A stretch of 64,000 nucleotides of DNA, taken from assembly GCA_949825065.1 (NCBI GenBank), contig OX463845.1:25212728-25276727 (forward strand), written 5' to 3'. Source of the stretch: Odontocerum albicorne. Lineage: Eukaryota; Arthropoda; Insecta; Trichoptera; Odontoceridae. The notes under the pieces are model-generated. The model searched no databases, was not told the origin of the DNA, and saw only the letters and a program-made list of their open reading frames with translations. Positions 11,705 through 22,977 of this stretch are shown here, piece after piece (the stretch's first letter is position 1; the number at the start of each line of letters is the position of its first letter). The position numbers and the translations under genes are program-made.

Positions 11705-12056
11705 ATCTAAATCAGGGGTTCCCAACCTTTATGTACTCTAGAGCACATTCTAAAATATCGGTAGGGTGTCGGGCACCACCTATTTTTAATCGACAAACTC
11801 CTTTCATAACTTCTCATTTTCCCATAATTTATTTTCTTACATTCACAATTTATTAATAAATAATAAACAAAAATGTTTCAAAATAATAAAATTATTATTC
11901 AAATTGCATACACACAGAGAAATGTATTTACAAAACGTAAACAAAGTAAACAAAAAACACAAATACAAAAAAAACATTTTATAAAAAAATATAATATCAA
12001 TATGTCAATGTGATCTTTGGCATTGCATATCATTGGCCAGTGCCTCATACTCATAA

Positions 12057-12905
12057 TTAGGAGAGTATGACGATAGCAGATAATCCTGTTAGCAAACAAT
12101 CATAAAGATGCTCATCGGTGAGTCGAGATCTATATCTTGATTTTATTAAGTTCATGTTTGAAAACAATGATTCGCATAAATATGTCGAACCGAAAAATGA
12201 TTCAATTTTATATGCCGCTTTTTTCAAAAATGGGAACTTTTCTCTGTCCACTGTATTCCAAAAGTCCTCTGATATTAAGGATTTTAGCAAAATATCATTC
12301 TTAAGGTCCAAAATTTCTAACTCTAGTTCTTCTGTCATACCTTGAACAAAATCTGCAATACATGCGGCCATTTCCATTACATTTATTTGGCAAGTAAAAG
12401 GATTGATACAGAAGGAAATAATTGGCTCGATATGTGTAAACTGCAAAAATCTCTCTTCAAACTGTTTTTTTAACATTTGAAGATGCTTAATAAATAATGA
12501 CCCGTTTAATTCATTGTAACCTAGCATTTTCTTCATATGTGGGAAATGCACGAGAGAATTGATCTGCAGATGTGATATCAACAAATCCAATTTAGCTTTA
12601 AATGACTTTACAGAGCTTATCATTTCAGCTATGTTTTTGTCTTTCCCATGCAAATCCAAATTTAAAGAATTCAATTTTTCCATGATGTCTGTGAGAAATC
12701 CCAAATCAGTCAGCCAGCGAGAGTCAGCTAGTTCATTATAATTTTCCTTTTTATCGTTTATAAATGTTTTTATTTCTTCAATTAAACTCACAAATCTTGT
12801 AAGAACCTTTCCTTTACTGAGCCAACGTACTTCAGTATGCAGAATAAGATCATGTTCTTTATCTTCAGTATCTTCTAACAGGGCCTTGAAAAGTCGGTGT
12901 TGCAA
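12057..12905 (-). pseudogene. hAT transposase, C-terminal part
   Basis: This is the same reading frame as the preceding segment, resuming after the TGA at 12915. LQHRLFKALLED and TEVRWLSKGKVLTRF give the conserved RW motif of Charlie-like transposases. The end, STYLCESLFSNMNLIKSRYRSRLTDEHL, is the hAT C-terminal dimerisation region with its glutamate. It ends at a stop at 12057. The 282-codon segment is otherwise open, so the protein is damaged at only two points in total. Confidence 0.9.
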
Positions 12906-12914
12906 AGGAGCTGC

Positions 12915-13854
12915 TCAAATAGAATTGATTATTTTTGTAACTATTTTCATAACGTGTTCAAATGGCAATATTTTACAGCACAGAGCTTCCTGGTGGATAA
13001 TACAGTGGTAGGACATAAAGTTTGAAAATGATTCATCCTTCTTGCAGAGGGCAATAAATCCTTTGTTTTTACCTACCATTGCTGGTGCCCCATCGGTGGT
13101 TATCGCAGACAGCTTGTGCAAAGGCATATTTATTGACTTGGCGTATGTTCTGAATGTATTATAAATATCTTCACCCCTTGTCTGTCCTTTCATAGGTAAT
13201 ATTTGCAACATATCTTCTTTTACTGTGAAGTTACTAAATACCATTCTCACCATAACTGCTAACTGTGCGGTGTCTGATATATCTGTTGACTCATCAAATT
13301 GTAGCGAGAACCAGTCACATATTTTCAAGTCAGTCTTTAACTGAGTTTGTATGTCTGTTGAAATTGCATGTATTTTTCTTGTGACGGTGTTATTTGACAA
13401 CTGCAAGTCTTGTATTGCTGAGACAATCTCACGTTTGTTAGAAAATCCATCAAAAAAACAATCGGCACCAGTCAAACAAAAATAGTTCTTTAAACAACTC
13501 ACCATCAATGAAAGGTTTCTTCTTTTTTGCGAGCATGTGAGAAATTTTGAAAGAAGCAATGGTGGCCTTTTTAGAATTTTCCACATGTCTAGTGAAAACA
13601 GTATGTTGTGCAGTTAGACTTGATTTTAGTTGACATATTTTTTTCTTTCTTACTTCAGATTTAAGTGAATAATTCACATCAAAAGTGGCATGAATTGTCT
13701 GAAATTGTCGTTCAACATTATGTTTTTTCGGCACTGCAATACTACTACCACACAACAAACAAACGCATTTATTTTTCAAATTAACGAAACAATATGATTC
13801 CTCCCAGTCAGTGTCAAAATTATAGGTTCGTTGTCTTTTACTCGGTCCACTCAT
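12915..13854 (-). pseudogene. hAT transposase, N-terminal and central parts, frameshifted
   Basis: The start codon at 13854 opens a BED-type zinc-finger region (CVCLLCGSS with cysteines at residues 32 and 35, histidines at 45 and 55). The frame then continues through FKISHMLAKKKKPFIDGEL. Near 13478-13490, in a run of T on the coding strand, the reading frame changes: the first frame ends at 13450 while the second carries on with DGFSNKREIVSAIQDLQLS. The central RNase-H-like core follows: CDWFSLQFDESTDIS contains the first catalytic aspartate, and TDGAPAMVGKNKG contains the second. The frame stops at a TGA at 12915-12917. The surrounding protein continues in the same frame beyond it, so the TGA is a nonsense mutation, probably from an arginine CGA codon (inference). 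Confidence 0.88.
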
Positions 13855-14155
13855 TTTAGGACTAAAAAAATAAAAAATAAATAGTAATTTAACTACAATA
13901 TAATATCAATGTTATAGCGCACGTCTGTTCTACATTATATGCATAAATGTATTATAACAAGGACTATAACTATCCCCACAATCATAATAGATTATCGCTT
14001 ATTAATATAATAGATTACGCACCTCGCTTTTAGCCCGTTAAAAATTTTCAGAAGGAATATCAAAACTCCTAATTCGTGTTTCGTCAGACGAAGATGTCTC
14101 CTAGCTAACTGTCGCGACCCGAACGGGGCAGCAATCGCAATCACAATGACAACAA

Positions 14156-14430
14156 CGCGGTTCCAGGCGGGGAATGCTATTTGCACATCACTCCTTGTAC
14201 ACGCCGAAAACCCGAAGTGAGCCGATGATCGCCGAAGCAATCAGGACGGTACGAGCCCGTGACTACTGCCATGCTTATTGCTTTCACTGACAAACAGAGC
14301 TGTCAGAGTCATGTGCCATGTGTTTTGGCGCTTTCGGCGTTCATCGGCTCAGTTCGTGGCGTTCGTTTACTTCGGGTTTTCTGCGTGTACAAGGAGTGAT
14401 GTGCAAATAGCACTCCCCGTTCCAGGCTAG
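14156..14430. repeat. Subterminal imperfect palindrome within the hAT element
   Basis: The left arm (about 14160-14236: ATTTGCACATCACTCCTTGT, then AAAACCCGAAGT, GAGCCGATGA) is reverse-complemented at about 14333-14425. The right arm has some 20 extra bases between ACTTCGGG and GCTCAGT, and the loop is about 95 bp. hAT transposases bind repeated motifs near element ends, but arms this long are unusual and may be a nested insertion. Confidence 0.8.
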
Positions 14431-14698
14431 CGTGAAGAGTGCCGCTAGACAAGTTGCGACAAGTACTGTCAGCAAAGGAACCACTCATACATACAATATC
14501 GCAAACATACGAACGTATTTAATAAACCTAGGCACTCAAAAAAAATAAAACTCTAACAAATAAATAAAAATAATTCACATTTTTAATTAATGTTGATGAA
14601 AAAATTCTGTCTCTGTCGAATAGTGGCGGGCACATACGAATCGTTCCGCGGGCGCCATGGTGCCCGCGGGCACGGGGTTGGGAACCTCTGATCTAGAT

Positions 14699-15813
14699 TA
14701 TCCACAGTTCCAGAGGTTGATTTTTCTGTTGGACAGGTCCAGTCCAGTTCTAGAAAGTTCGATTATTCAGTTCATTGCTGAGGTGTCGGATCTTCGAACG
14801 AAAAACCTTAAGTGTCATCATAAATGCAGAGCTTAGAGATGTAGTTAGAAGCTATTTTCTCAATGCCCTTCAAGAACATTGTGCATTTTTTTGGAACATA
14901 GTGCAGGTTTGTTTCTCTTATACATATTTGTTGCAACTTTATGCACTGGAGCGACCAGATGTAGATTGGGGCCCGCCTTTACCATAGGCCCTTCGGACAA
15001 CAGAATCCCGAAAGGACTGGAGAAGAATGTGCGCAACCTATAGCAATCTCAGTGTGGGTCACATCCTTATCAGTGGGAGCATTGAGATCATGACAAAGAA
15101 GAAGACGACCATGTTTGAGCACCCTTGGATTAACTTGGGGAAAGTATGTGAAAAAGATATTTTGAACGCTTTGATCTTAAAAACTAAAAAAAAATTAACA
15201 CTCTTGATGAGATTATTTAGATAAAACGAAAGATAAAAAGTGTGCTTCTATATTAAAATTGTTTTTGCTATTGTTTGAAAAAAGTTGTAGTTAAATAATA
15301 GTTTTCAGTTGATGATCATAAAAATAGTCTTTAAATAATTACATTTCATTTTTGTAATATCTTACATTAGTTATGTTAGATTCCTCAGTTGTGAAAAAAT
15401 ATTCACCTCTAATAAAAGACACAAAAAACGAACTTTTAACTTTAAGATAGATTTTCGTTTTGATGGTGTCAAAAAATAGTCCATAAAATATATAAAAAAT
15501 ATATTTTTATATAAATGTCTTGATTTTTCGCATGATAACAAAAGTTACAGACTAAATTGGTGAATAAAATTACAATGTTGTTAAATACAGGATGACTAAA
15601 ATACAATCAAATGTTTTAATCGTAATATTAATGATCTCTTATAACTAACCATAGATATATTATCAAAGGCATACATGTCAAAAAAGACCGACCCAGATAA
15701 TTTGGTTTGGTTCAGGAAGAATAAGATTAATGGCTTATGAGTTTGAGTTCCCAAATTAGGATTTAAATTTATGTGATATGCAATTGCGAAATAATCAAAT
15801 TTTCACGCTTCTG
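14699..15813. other. Unassigned sequence
   Basis: No supported gene. Around 14940-15110 the sequence is GC-richer. One frame gives ESRKDWRRMCATYSN, faintly like the C-terminal tail of a LINE ORF, but I would not assign it on that alone. Confidence 0.35.
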
Positions 15814-16244
15814 ATATTTTATCATTCATAGTTCCTATCCTCATTAGAGGACTTGAATTATTAATGATTCAAGCCATAAGTCATAAGGCTACGAGTATTT
15901 TGATTTTATCATTCATAGTTTCTATCCTCATTAGAGGACTTGAATTAATAATGACTCAAGCCATAAGCCATAAGGCTACGAGTATTTTGATTTTATCATT
16001 CATAGTTCCTATCCACATTAAAGGACTTGAATTAATAATGATTCAAGCCATAAGGCTACGAGTATTTTGATTTTATCATTCATAGTTCCTATCCTCATTA
16101 AAGGACTTGAATTAATAATGATTCAAGCCATAAGGCTACGAGTATTTTGATTTTATCATTCATAGTTCCTATCCTCATTAGAGGACATGAATTAATAATG
16201 ATTCAAGCCATAAGCCATAAGGCTACGAGTATTTTGATTTTATA
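15814..16244. repeat. Minisatellite, 80/87-bp unit, about 5 copies
   Basis: The unit contains TTATCATTCATAGTTCCTAT, GAGGACTTGAATTA, ATGATTCAAGCCATAAG and GGCTACGAGTATTTTGAT. GGCTACGAGTA recurs at spacings 87, 80, 80 and 87 bp. The 7-bp difference is presence or absence of one extra TAAGCCA. Each unit carries the word TACGAGTA (15890, 15977, 16057, 16137, 16224), so that word was present before amplification. The open frame at 15864-16070 is a by-product. Confidence 0.92.
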
Positions 16245-16318
16245 GACAGCATAAAAAATTCATTTATAATAATAACATGCAGTAAGCAAAAATCTATCGT
16301 TTATTTATGTTCGAGGCA

Positions 16319-16620
16319 TATTGGGTTGTCTGAAGATAAATTTCGCATTTTAAGTCCAAATTCAAGCGCAAAATGCCACCAAATACTCGTGTCGTAGAAC
16401 GCTGGCAATTCTCGATATAAACCTTGATTTGGCTATCATTTTCGAGTTTTGTAACACCATTACGTATTTTTCAAACCACATGGACATACTTCTTTTTTTT
16501 TGTTTGCGTCGCATTTTTTCCTTTGTGATAGATGAAGCACTGAATATACACATATTTTGATACATATTCAAAACATTATGCTTAAAACCCACTGAAGCAA
16601 TTTGAGTAGACAATTGCCGA
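16319..16620 (-). pseudogene. mariner transposon remnant
   Basis: The left edge, TATTGGGTTGTCTGAAGATA (16329-16348 region), resembles a mariner terminus. On the minus strand just inside, 16375-16440 reads SQIKVYIENCQRSTTR, matching the (D)DQIKxLIENNxRxTTREIA helix of mariner transposases. This block is also found at 59640 and 59900. The rest is not recognisable. It is a short, probably internally deleted relic. Confidence 0.6.
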
Positions 16621-18764
16621 AAAAATGCGCTAAACTATTTACTTCCAAAATAATGTACATTAGCACGTTTGTAAAAAAAGCTAGAAACGAATATATGCCA
16701 TTAAGACATCTATCTGAGAAATACGAAACTACTTTCTCGACAATATGTTACTTTAAGTATATATAAAGAACTCAAGAAGATCGTTCTCTGATTATGCCCA
16801 ACTAAATTCAAACGGGAATAACCGTAACGCTGAATTGTTTACAGCTTGAAGAAGCAATTTACGTAGTTAGCTTATTATTTAGTGTGGCTGAGGCAGAAAA
16901 AGATAACTATCAAATTTTTCATATTAAACCTAAACTTGTTCGAAACTCGAAACTATTCTTAATAAATATAGGTGTATTGATGGCAACATAACATAGTATG
17001 TATATTACATATAAATATATTCCGAAATCGCACATATATTAAGATAAAAAGCAGAAAATAAATTTTAGAGAAAAGCTATCAAAACGTCTGGGCTCATCTC
17101 ACATCAATAAGTGAATTATTGTCTTTCTCACATCAACAAGTGAATTATTATTGAAGTTGAAGCAGATAATAAGAAGAAGTGATATTTTAAAAAAGAAAAT
17201 AGACTGTAATGCTAGACATATCCAATTTGGTACGCCATTGTTTATGACGACACATAACTCGTATTAAAATGATAATTCACGATGACATAATATCCAAAGA
17301 AGCAAACTTCGCAAATTATGTTTTCCTAGATTGAAGGACATGACAATTTTTGGAATATTATTTTTATTCACTGCGACTTGACTCATATTTACGACAAAAA
17401 GTTATTAGATTATACACCGCGGGTATTCCATCTAAGTTTATGATTTCATAACAAACAATTTCCACTTGTCAACATCAATTTGCGAGCGAGTATCGTGGAA
17501 GGCGAAACGGTATGGCAATAAACCAATAGTAATAAAGTCAAGTGCTGTTGTTACATCCAGGGCTGTCTTAGGTCTTTGTAGGTCATTAGAAGTTCCATTT
17601 GAAAAAAATCTCTTTCAACAAATTTAAAACCCTCCTTTTATTTAATCGGACTTTTGAGAATCGGATGTGAAACCAGCTACTCAAAGAAAAGGATCATCAG
17701 AACGGACATCACAAATTTTCTTCTAGACAACCAGAAGAGATATATTTATATCACAGAAATAGTTTTCAGTCGCAGAAAACACCCTGAAAGTTCTCTCGAA
17801 GAAGTATTCCGGAGGTAGCTCAGCCAAAAAAAGTGATTTTATTTTGAATCAATGTTAAGTCATAGTATTTTTTTAGATGGATCATAATTAAATAAAATAT
17901 GGATGTTTTTGAACATATATTTACAATACAATATCTCCTAAAGTTTTAAAATGAAAAGCTTTTAGTAAATATTATTCTGGGAATAGAAAATGCGCTGTTT
18001 CAATCATTATTATATATTTGTGTTATTATGTCATGTTCAGACCTTCGATGCGGCCCACTATGGAAGCAGATTTGGTAAAATTAGATTTGAGCACCATTGA
18101 GAAGGCGCTATAAAAATTATCCTATTATTATAAAAAAATCCGCGTACATTACCTCGATTCATCTCAAGATGCCGGTTTATACCCACTTACAGAGATCACG
18201 TACGAGTATTTGATAATTTTTTATAAAAGTTTCCATGTACGAGTATATAGTACCAGCTCACTGATTTTACGCCATGTGGTTATCTCTTTTAACCAACCAG
18301 AAAAACGTTAAATAAGCCTAGAATTAAAACTAGACTGGATTTTTTTTGTTATAAAATTGGGTAAATGAAAGTGAAATTGGGTAAATAAAAATAAGGTAAA
18401 TAAAAGTGTTGCTTTCAGAATTTGTTTTCGTTTTCAAAATTTATTCGGAATGAGAAAGATGTTTTCCAATGGGATTAGAAGTTAGAAGTCATTCTAGGTT
18501 AATTATGATTAGAAACTAATTTCTTCGTATAAACTGTACGAGTATACGATCCGATATTATGTATATTTGAAGATTCTTGCATGCTAAATTAGCCAAAACA
18601 TGTTTAATATTGCAAAATGTATGCACTAAAGTAAGATTCAAACAAATCCATTTATACTAGTCATAATTTTTCATGTAAGATAAATAAAACAAGTATTCAA
18701 CTTAACGTTTAACATGTTTCTGTGAATTTACCACGGAGACACAAACGCGTTTATTTTTTATTCA
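16621..18764. other. Unassigned sequence
   Basis: More than 2 kb without a supported gene. A short direct repeat, CTCACATCAAYAAGTGAATTATT, occurs twice at about 17098-17150. TACGAGTA occurs at 18201, 18238 and 18537, a local cluster. Confidence 0.4.
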
Positions 18765-20252
18765 TCTATGCATGTGAGACGTGGAATGAGCTTTAAGCAG
18801 CTGACATTGTTATGTCTATTGGATTTTAGCAATGTATTCAATACTGTAGACTTTGATCTGCTTATGGCTCGAATGCGTTCATTGCGATTCTCTGAATCGG
18901 TCATTGTCTGGTTTTCGAGCTATTTAAAGGGAAGAACCCAATCCCGTAAATACCAGGAGCGTATAACTGAATGGACTGATCTCTCTGCAGGCGTTCCCCA
19001 AGGTGGAATTCTCTCACCACTTATTTTTTCTATATTCATCAACCCAATAACATCGTCTCTTAAATGTTATCATCTGTATGCGGATGACCTGCAGATATAT
19101 ATTCATTTTGATCCAAATTTCTTTCACGCGGCTTTGAACAATTTAAATGCGGACCTTCAATCGATCTCTGAGTGGACTGGGGAGCATGGCATACTCATAA
19201 ATCCTAAGAAGTCTCAAGCGATCCTCATTGGCAGCCCTCAGCTTCTCGATAAATTCAACACTGACTTACTTCCTCCAATATTAGTTGATGGCTCTATCAT
19301 ACCATTACATAAAACTGTTAAAAACCTAGGAGTGCTAATAGATAACACTCTCTCATGGCGAGATCAAATAAATTAGGTAAGCCGAAGGATCTTCTTCAGC
19401 CTTCATTCCCTTAAAGTGTTGCAAAGATTCCTTCCAACCAAAACCAAAATTTTACTCGTACAATCTCTGCTCTTTCCGATTCTGGACTATGCGAACGTAT
19501 GTTACTTGGATGTTACAGAGGAACAGCTGGACAAATCACAGCGTCTACAAAATGTGTGCCTAAGATTCATTTTCAACCTACGTAAGTACGATCATATAAC
19601 TTCATACCAGAAGGCATTGAACTGGTTGAATGTTAGAAATAGACGCCAAATTCACATACTGTCTCTATTGTATAATATCCTTAACTGTCCCGCCCCCCCC
19701 TCTTATCTCGCCGAGAATTTTCAGCGTCTTTCCAATCATGGATTAGCGCTACGCTCAAACAGAGATTGTTTATTTGCCTTTCCAGTTCACCGCTCCTCTT
19801 TCTTTACGTCGTCCTTTACTGTCCATGCGGTGAGACTCTGGAATCAGTTACAAACCAACATAAGACTCGCTCCATCCTTGGCATGCTTTAAAAAGCGACT
19901 GAAAAACCTTTTAATTTCTAGTCAGTAAAATAACGTGTTTCATTCCTGATTTTTCTTTTCTTTTCCTCTCCACCATCCCTTCCTTTCCTTTTGATTGATG
20001 ATATCTCATTTTATATGAAAAATACAATAATATTCGGGTGATTGTCCGTCTTTGTGGGGTTCGTGGGCATGTGCTCACGTGGGGTTCGTGGGCATGTGCT
20101 GATTTCGTGGGGATGGATAGTCATTTGAATGATTTATGCAACCACGTAACGTGCTTCATTTACTGTTGTCTGGTTGGTTGGAAGAGATTGCCGCCTGGCA
20201 ATAAGCCGGTCAGATTATATTTGCAATAAAAGTGTTTAATAAATAAATAAAA
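18765..20252 (+). mobile_element. 5'-truncated non-LTR retrotransposon (CR1-group-like LINE)
   Basis: The element starts abruptly inside the reverse transcriptase domain. It runs through the end of the ORF (19928), an untranslated region and a 3' tail (GGAAGAGATTGCCGCCTGGC, AATAAGCCGG, CAATAAAAGTGTTTAA) ending in an AATA repeat near 20252. The loss of the 5' part is the usual outcome of target-primed reverse transcription. The 3' tail is shared with another LINE end at 48205-48615 and with the family-A SINEs. I cannot fix the clade without a search; the motifs fit the CR1 group better than Jockey or RTE. Confidence 0.85.
18768..19928 (+). pseudogene. Reverse transcriptase ORF fragment with one in-frame stop
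   Basis: The frame runs 18768-19376 and resumes unchanged to 19928, broken only by a TAG at 19374-19376. Reverse transcriptase motifs are in order: LLDFSNVFNTVD (residues 17-28, first catalytic aspartate), AGVPQGGILSP (74-84), YADDLQIY (104-111, catalytic aspartate pair), NPKKSQAILIG and VKNLGVLIDNTLSW. The part after the stop contains the thumb and C-terminal region (LLFPILDYANVCY, LNWLNVRNRRQ, VRLWNQL, FKKRLKNLLIS). The usual motif is LLDFSKAFDTVD, so SNVFN shows minor drift. The first methionine is not a natural start, since the domain is truncated upstream. With only one stop it is relatively young. Confidence 0.9.
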
Positions 20253-20519
20253 TGCATTTTAAAAAACATACTTTTTCTTTTTCTATACTATAGGCAGTCT
20301 CTCGTAATCAAGTATGATTGTTAGACAACCTGCGGATAGAAGACATCAAGACGTGAGTGTATTGGTTAATTTTATGTAAGCTTTTGCAATGCAGCAAGCA
20401 TGCAGTCTTAAGTCCTAAAGTATCAATGGCAAGGAGATAAACGTTTAATCTGTTACATTCTTTCGTAAAGCAAAGTTTTATGAAGCGTTATTTTTGAGTT
20501 GCTTAGTAGTGCAATAAGA
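20253..20519. other. Unassigned sequence
   Basis: No supported feature. Confidence 0.35.
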
Positions 20520-20669
20520 ATTTATAATACACAGAATATAAGCTACAAAAACATATCAATTCAGATGTAAAACGATTAAAGAGTAAAACGGAAGTAAACC
20601 GTCCGGAATCAAATCTTGGGCGCCCGTTTGCTTAGCGTGAATGCTAACCGTAAGACGACAATCACTGTC
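20520..20669 (-). repeat. SINE head, family B3-type
   Basis: On the minus strand, GTCTTACGGTTAGCATTCACGC gives a box-A-like start and TTTGATTCCGG a degenerate box B. The same head, with the same flanking AATTCAGATGTAA block, is at 27800-27920. The rest of the element is missing or unrecognisable. Confidence 0.55.
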
Positions 20670-21504
20670 TTTTTTTTCTCAATATACTCGTATTATGTCT
20701 ATACAATCAATATTGTAGCAGACCCTGGAAAGTTCGAAGGTTTCAGGTATTGTGACTACTTCGACAACAATAAAAGGCAGCCCTGGTTAAATCTCGTCTA
20801 TGAATAGCGACATTCATACTTTAAAATACTTTTTTTCAGATCCGCCAGCAGAAGAGGGATTTGAAGAAATTGCAGTCTCGAGGAAATCACGCGATCATAG
20901 CGGAAACTCGATGATTTTATTTCTTGTTCTTTTTCTTACAAACTTGGGCACATCAATTGGTGTTTCTATTTCCTCTTTATTCTTTCATCATCATTGCTAT
21001 GTTTATACAAAAGTTGATGCAAACAGGCAATAAATTATTTCTGACGTGGGAAATCAGAAATGTTTTGATAAAACTAACTTTTCTTTAGAGAAAATATAGT
21101 ATACGAGTATGTATCGCATGGTATCGTAATATATTATTGCCTCATGAAAGTTTAGAGCAAATTGAGGAAATGTATCTTTTATCGTGTTCTTATGAGATGG
21201 CCGCGTGAAGGGTGATATTTGAAGAAGAGTAGCAGCAAACACTGGAGTGGATGAAAACGTTTACAATATCTTTACCTACCGGTGCATTTCAAGAGAAGCA
21301 AAAGCTAGCTTCTCACAAAGGAATATTGACCAAATAGAGAGCACAATGAAATTATTAGTAGGATATGCAAGCAAAACTTGACCATGACAAAATATTGATA
21401 AGAGTTAAAATAAATCCGTTAGAAATGCGTAGAATGTGGAAAAATATAAGACAAAATAAGGAATGAGGATAGTAGGAAAGAATGCGAATTTAAAACAAGA
21501 TATA
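20670..21504. other. Unassigned sequence
   Basis: The short open frames at 20616-20807, 20800-21033 and 21054-21242 show no motif. TACTCGTA occurs at 20685 and TACGAGTA at 21102. Confidence 0.4.
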
Positions 21505-21700
21505 GTGCTTAAGACGAAGAAAAGATTACTCAGATAATTTGACCACGTAGAAAGAATGAACAATTAAAAAAAAATCGATACGAGTAGAATAGAAGGGCCG
21601 AGAGGTTTGGTAAGATATGAAAAAAAAAACAAGACACTAACAAATTAATCAAACTTTTAAGGAGGGAAGTGTGAAAATCCCTTATAATCGGAGAGTATGT
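21505..21700 (+). pseudogene. Decayed LINE C-terminal tail
   Basis: The plus strand reads KKRLLR, stop, FDHVERMN, then ID(T)SRIEGPRGLVRYEK. This is the WFGHVERM ... RSxIEGxRGRGRP pattern of RTE-like ORF ends and parallels the relic at 10030. It has several stops. Confidence 0.5.
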
Positions 21701-21894
21701 ACACATATGACGAGGTTTCTGCCCCGTCCATACGTGGCAGAACTAAAATATGTGTGCCAGGATCAACTGATATGCAGATCTGTTCTCTCTGACATAGTGT
21801 TTATGATTTATTCATGAAAGTTTTATTATCGAACTTATGAAGTAAGCTAATAAGTCGTACTAAATAAATTCTCATTAACGGATTTCCAAGAGCG

Positions 21895-22215
21895 GAAAAA
21901 ACGAGATGTTAATTATGGTTTCGTTTTTTTTTTCAAATTAAAAACGAGACATTCCTTATGGATTTGTTTTTTTTTAAATTAAAAATGAGACATTAATTAT
22001 GAATAAGTTTTTTGAAATAAAAAACGAGACGTTAATTATGGATTTAAAATAAAAATAAAAACGAGACGTTAATTATGGACTTGTTTTTTAAAATTAAAAA
22101 CGAGACATTCATTATGGATTTGTTTTTTTAAATAAAAAACGAGACGTTAATCATGGATTTGTTGTTTTAAATTAAAAACGAGACGTTAATTAAGGATTTG
22201 TTTTTTTAATTTAAA
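21895..22215. repeat. Tandem array, 37-43 bp unit, 8 copies
   Basis: Each unit has AAAAACGAGACNTTNATTATGGATTTG followed by a T-run and AAATTAAAA. GAGA positions are about 21903, 21946, 21987, 22026, 22063, 22102, 22141 and 22180. Unit length varies with the length of the T and A runs. Confidence 0.85.
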
Positions 22216-22799
22216 AAAAAACAAACTTTTCGGCATATTTCATTTACATTTTTTCGATTATTTAGCACCTGATTGCACAAAGGTACAATCGCCGAATTTA
22301 TTGGACTAAGGCATAGTTCCTTAACCTATGAATCGCTACCCGAAATTTGGTTCATTGACATTTTGAATGTGTCGCGAAATAAAAGTTACAATTTATAAAA
22401 CTTGGTTTAAAAATTTTCCAAACCACTGTCGCGGAAAGTAACCACTCAGTTTCAGGATTCCAACTCAAAGTATTGTATAATAAAAAGCAAATTGCGAAAC
22501 ACACTGCAGCCGGACGATGACCTTAGGTGTAGCCTATTTAATATCACATGAAAATTTGATAAGCTTTCAAAACCTATTTAAAGCGAAGGTTTACATTAGT
22601 AAGATTTAACGTTGTTACCAATTTAAGTTAAATTTTGTATACTTAAAATATAAAGTTTATTTACAATATATATATTTGTCATTATATAAATAATTACAAA
22701 ACCAAAACGTATACGTTAGTTTCGACCACGGCTTAAATGTTAAGATACTCTGCCTAACAGCATTCTGTTTCTACCGATACAGGACTTAAATTATTATTA
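22216..22799. other. Unassigned sequence
   Basis: No supported gene. A (TTA)n run at 22788-22802 belongs to the LINE tail that follows. Confidence 0.4.
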
Positions 22800-22977
22800 T
22801 TATCCTAAGCTCGACAGCCCTGGGTGGGCCTTGGCTGAATCCAGGAGCTTCCTCCATTCTTGTCTGTTTGATGCCCTTATTCTCCAATTTCTCACTGGCA
22901 ACACCGATGCATCCGTGTTGACACTGTCCATCCATCGCATTTTGGGCCTTCCTGGTCTTCTACGTCCCTGTGTTACT
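22800..22977 (-). pseudogene. 3' end of an RTE-like LINE ORF with AAT tail
   Basis: An uninterrupted minus-strand frame reads VTQGRRRPGRPKMRWMDSVN, then DASVLPVRNWRIRASNRQEW, then RKLLDSAKAHPGLSSLG, and stops with TAA at 22800-22802. A short (AAT)n run follows immediately. This is the standard C-terminal tail of RTE/BovB-type insect LINEs. Homology ends sharply near 22977, which is the 5' truncation point. It is less damaged than the related end at 2556. Confidence 0.8.

Larger units (their letters stand above)
11713..14690 (-). mobile_element. hAT-family DNA transposon, near full length, defective
   Basis: The 2978-bp element begins CAGGGGTTCCCAACC (11713-11727) and ends GGTTGGGAACCTCTG (14676-14690), which are terminal inverted repeats of hAT type. 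It is flanked by an 8-bp duplication, ATCTAAAT (11705-11712) and ATCTAGAT (14691-14698), with one mismatch. Inside, on the minus strand, is a transposase of about 640 codons interrupted by one frameshift and one stop. A large imperfect palindrome lies between the transposase start and the right end. The ends and the protein place it in the Charlie-like group that also gave rise to vertebrate ZBED5-type genes. One mismatch in the target duplication and two lesions suggest moderate age. Confidence 0.93.

Noticed and set aside
19453..19460. TACTCGTA inside the LINE ORF as an insertion
   Set aside because: Here it encodes the leucine-leucine-valine of a conserved KILLVQS stretch in frame, so it is probably coincidental and was counted but not used as evidence.
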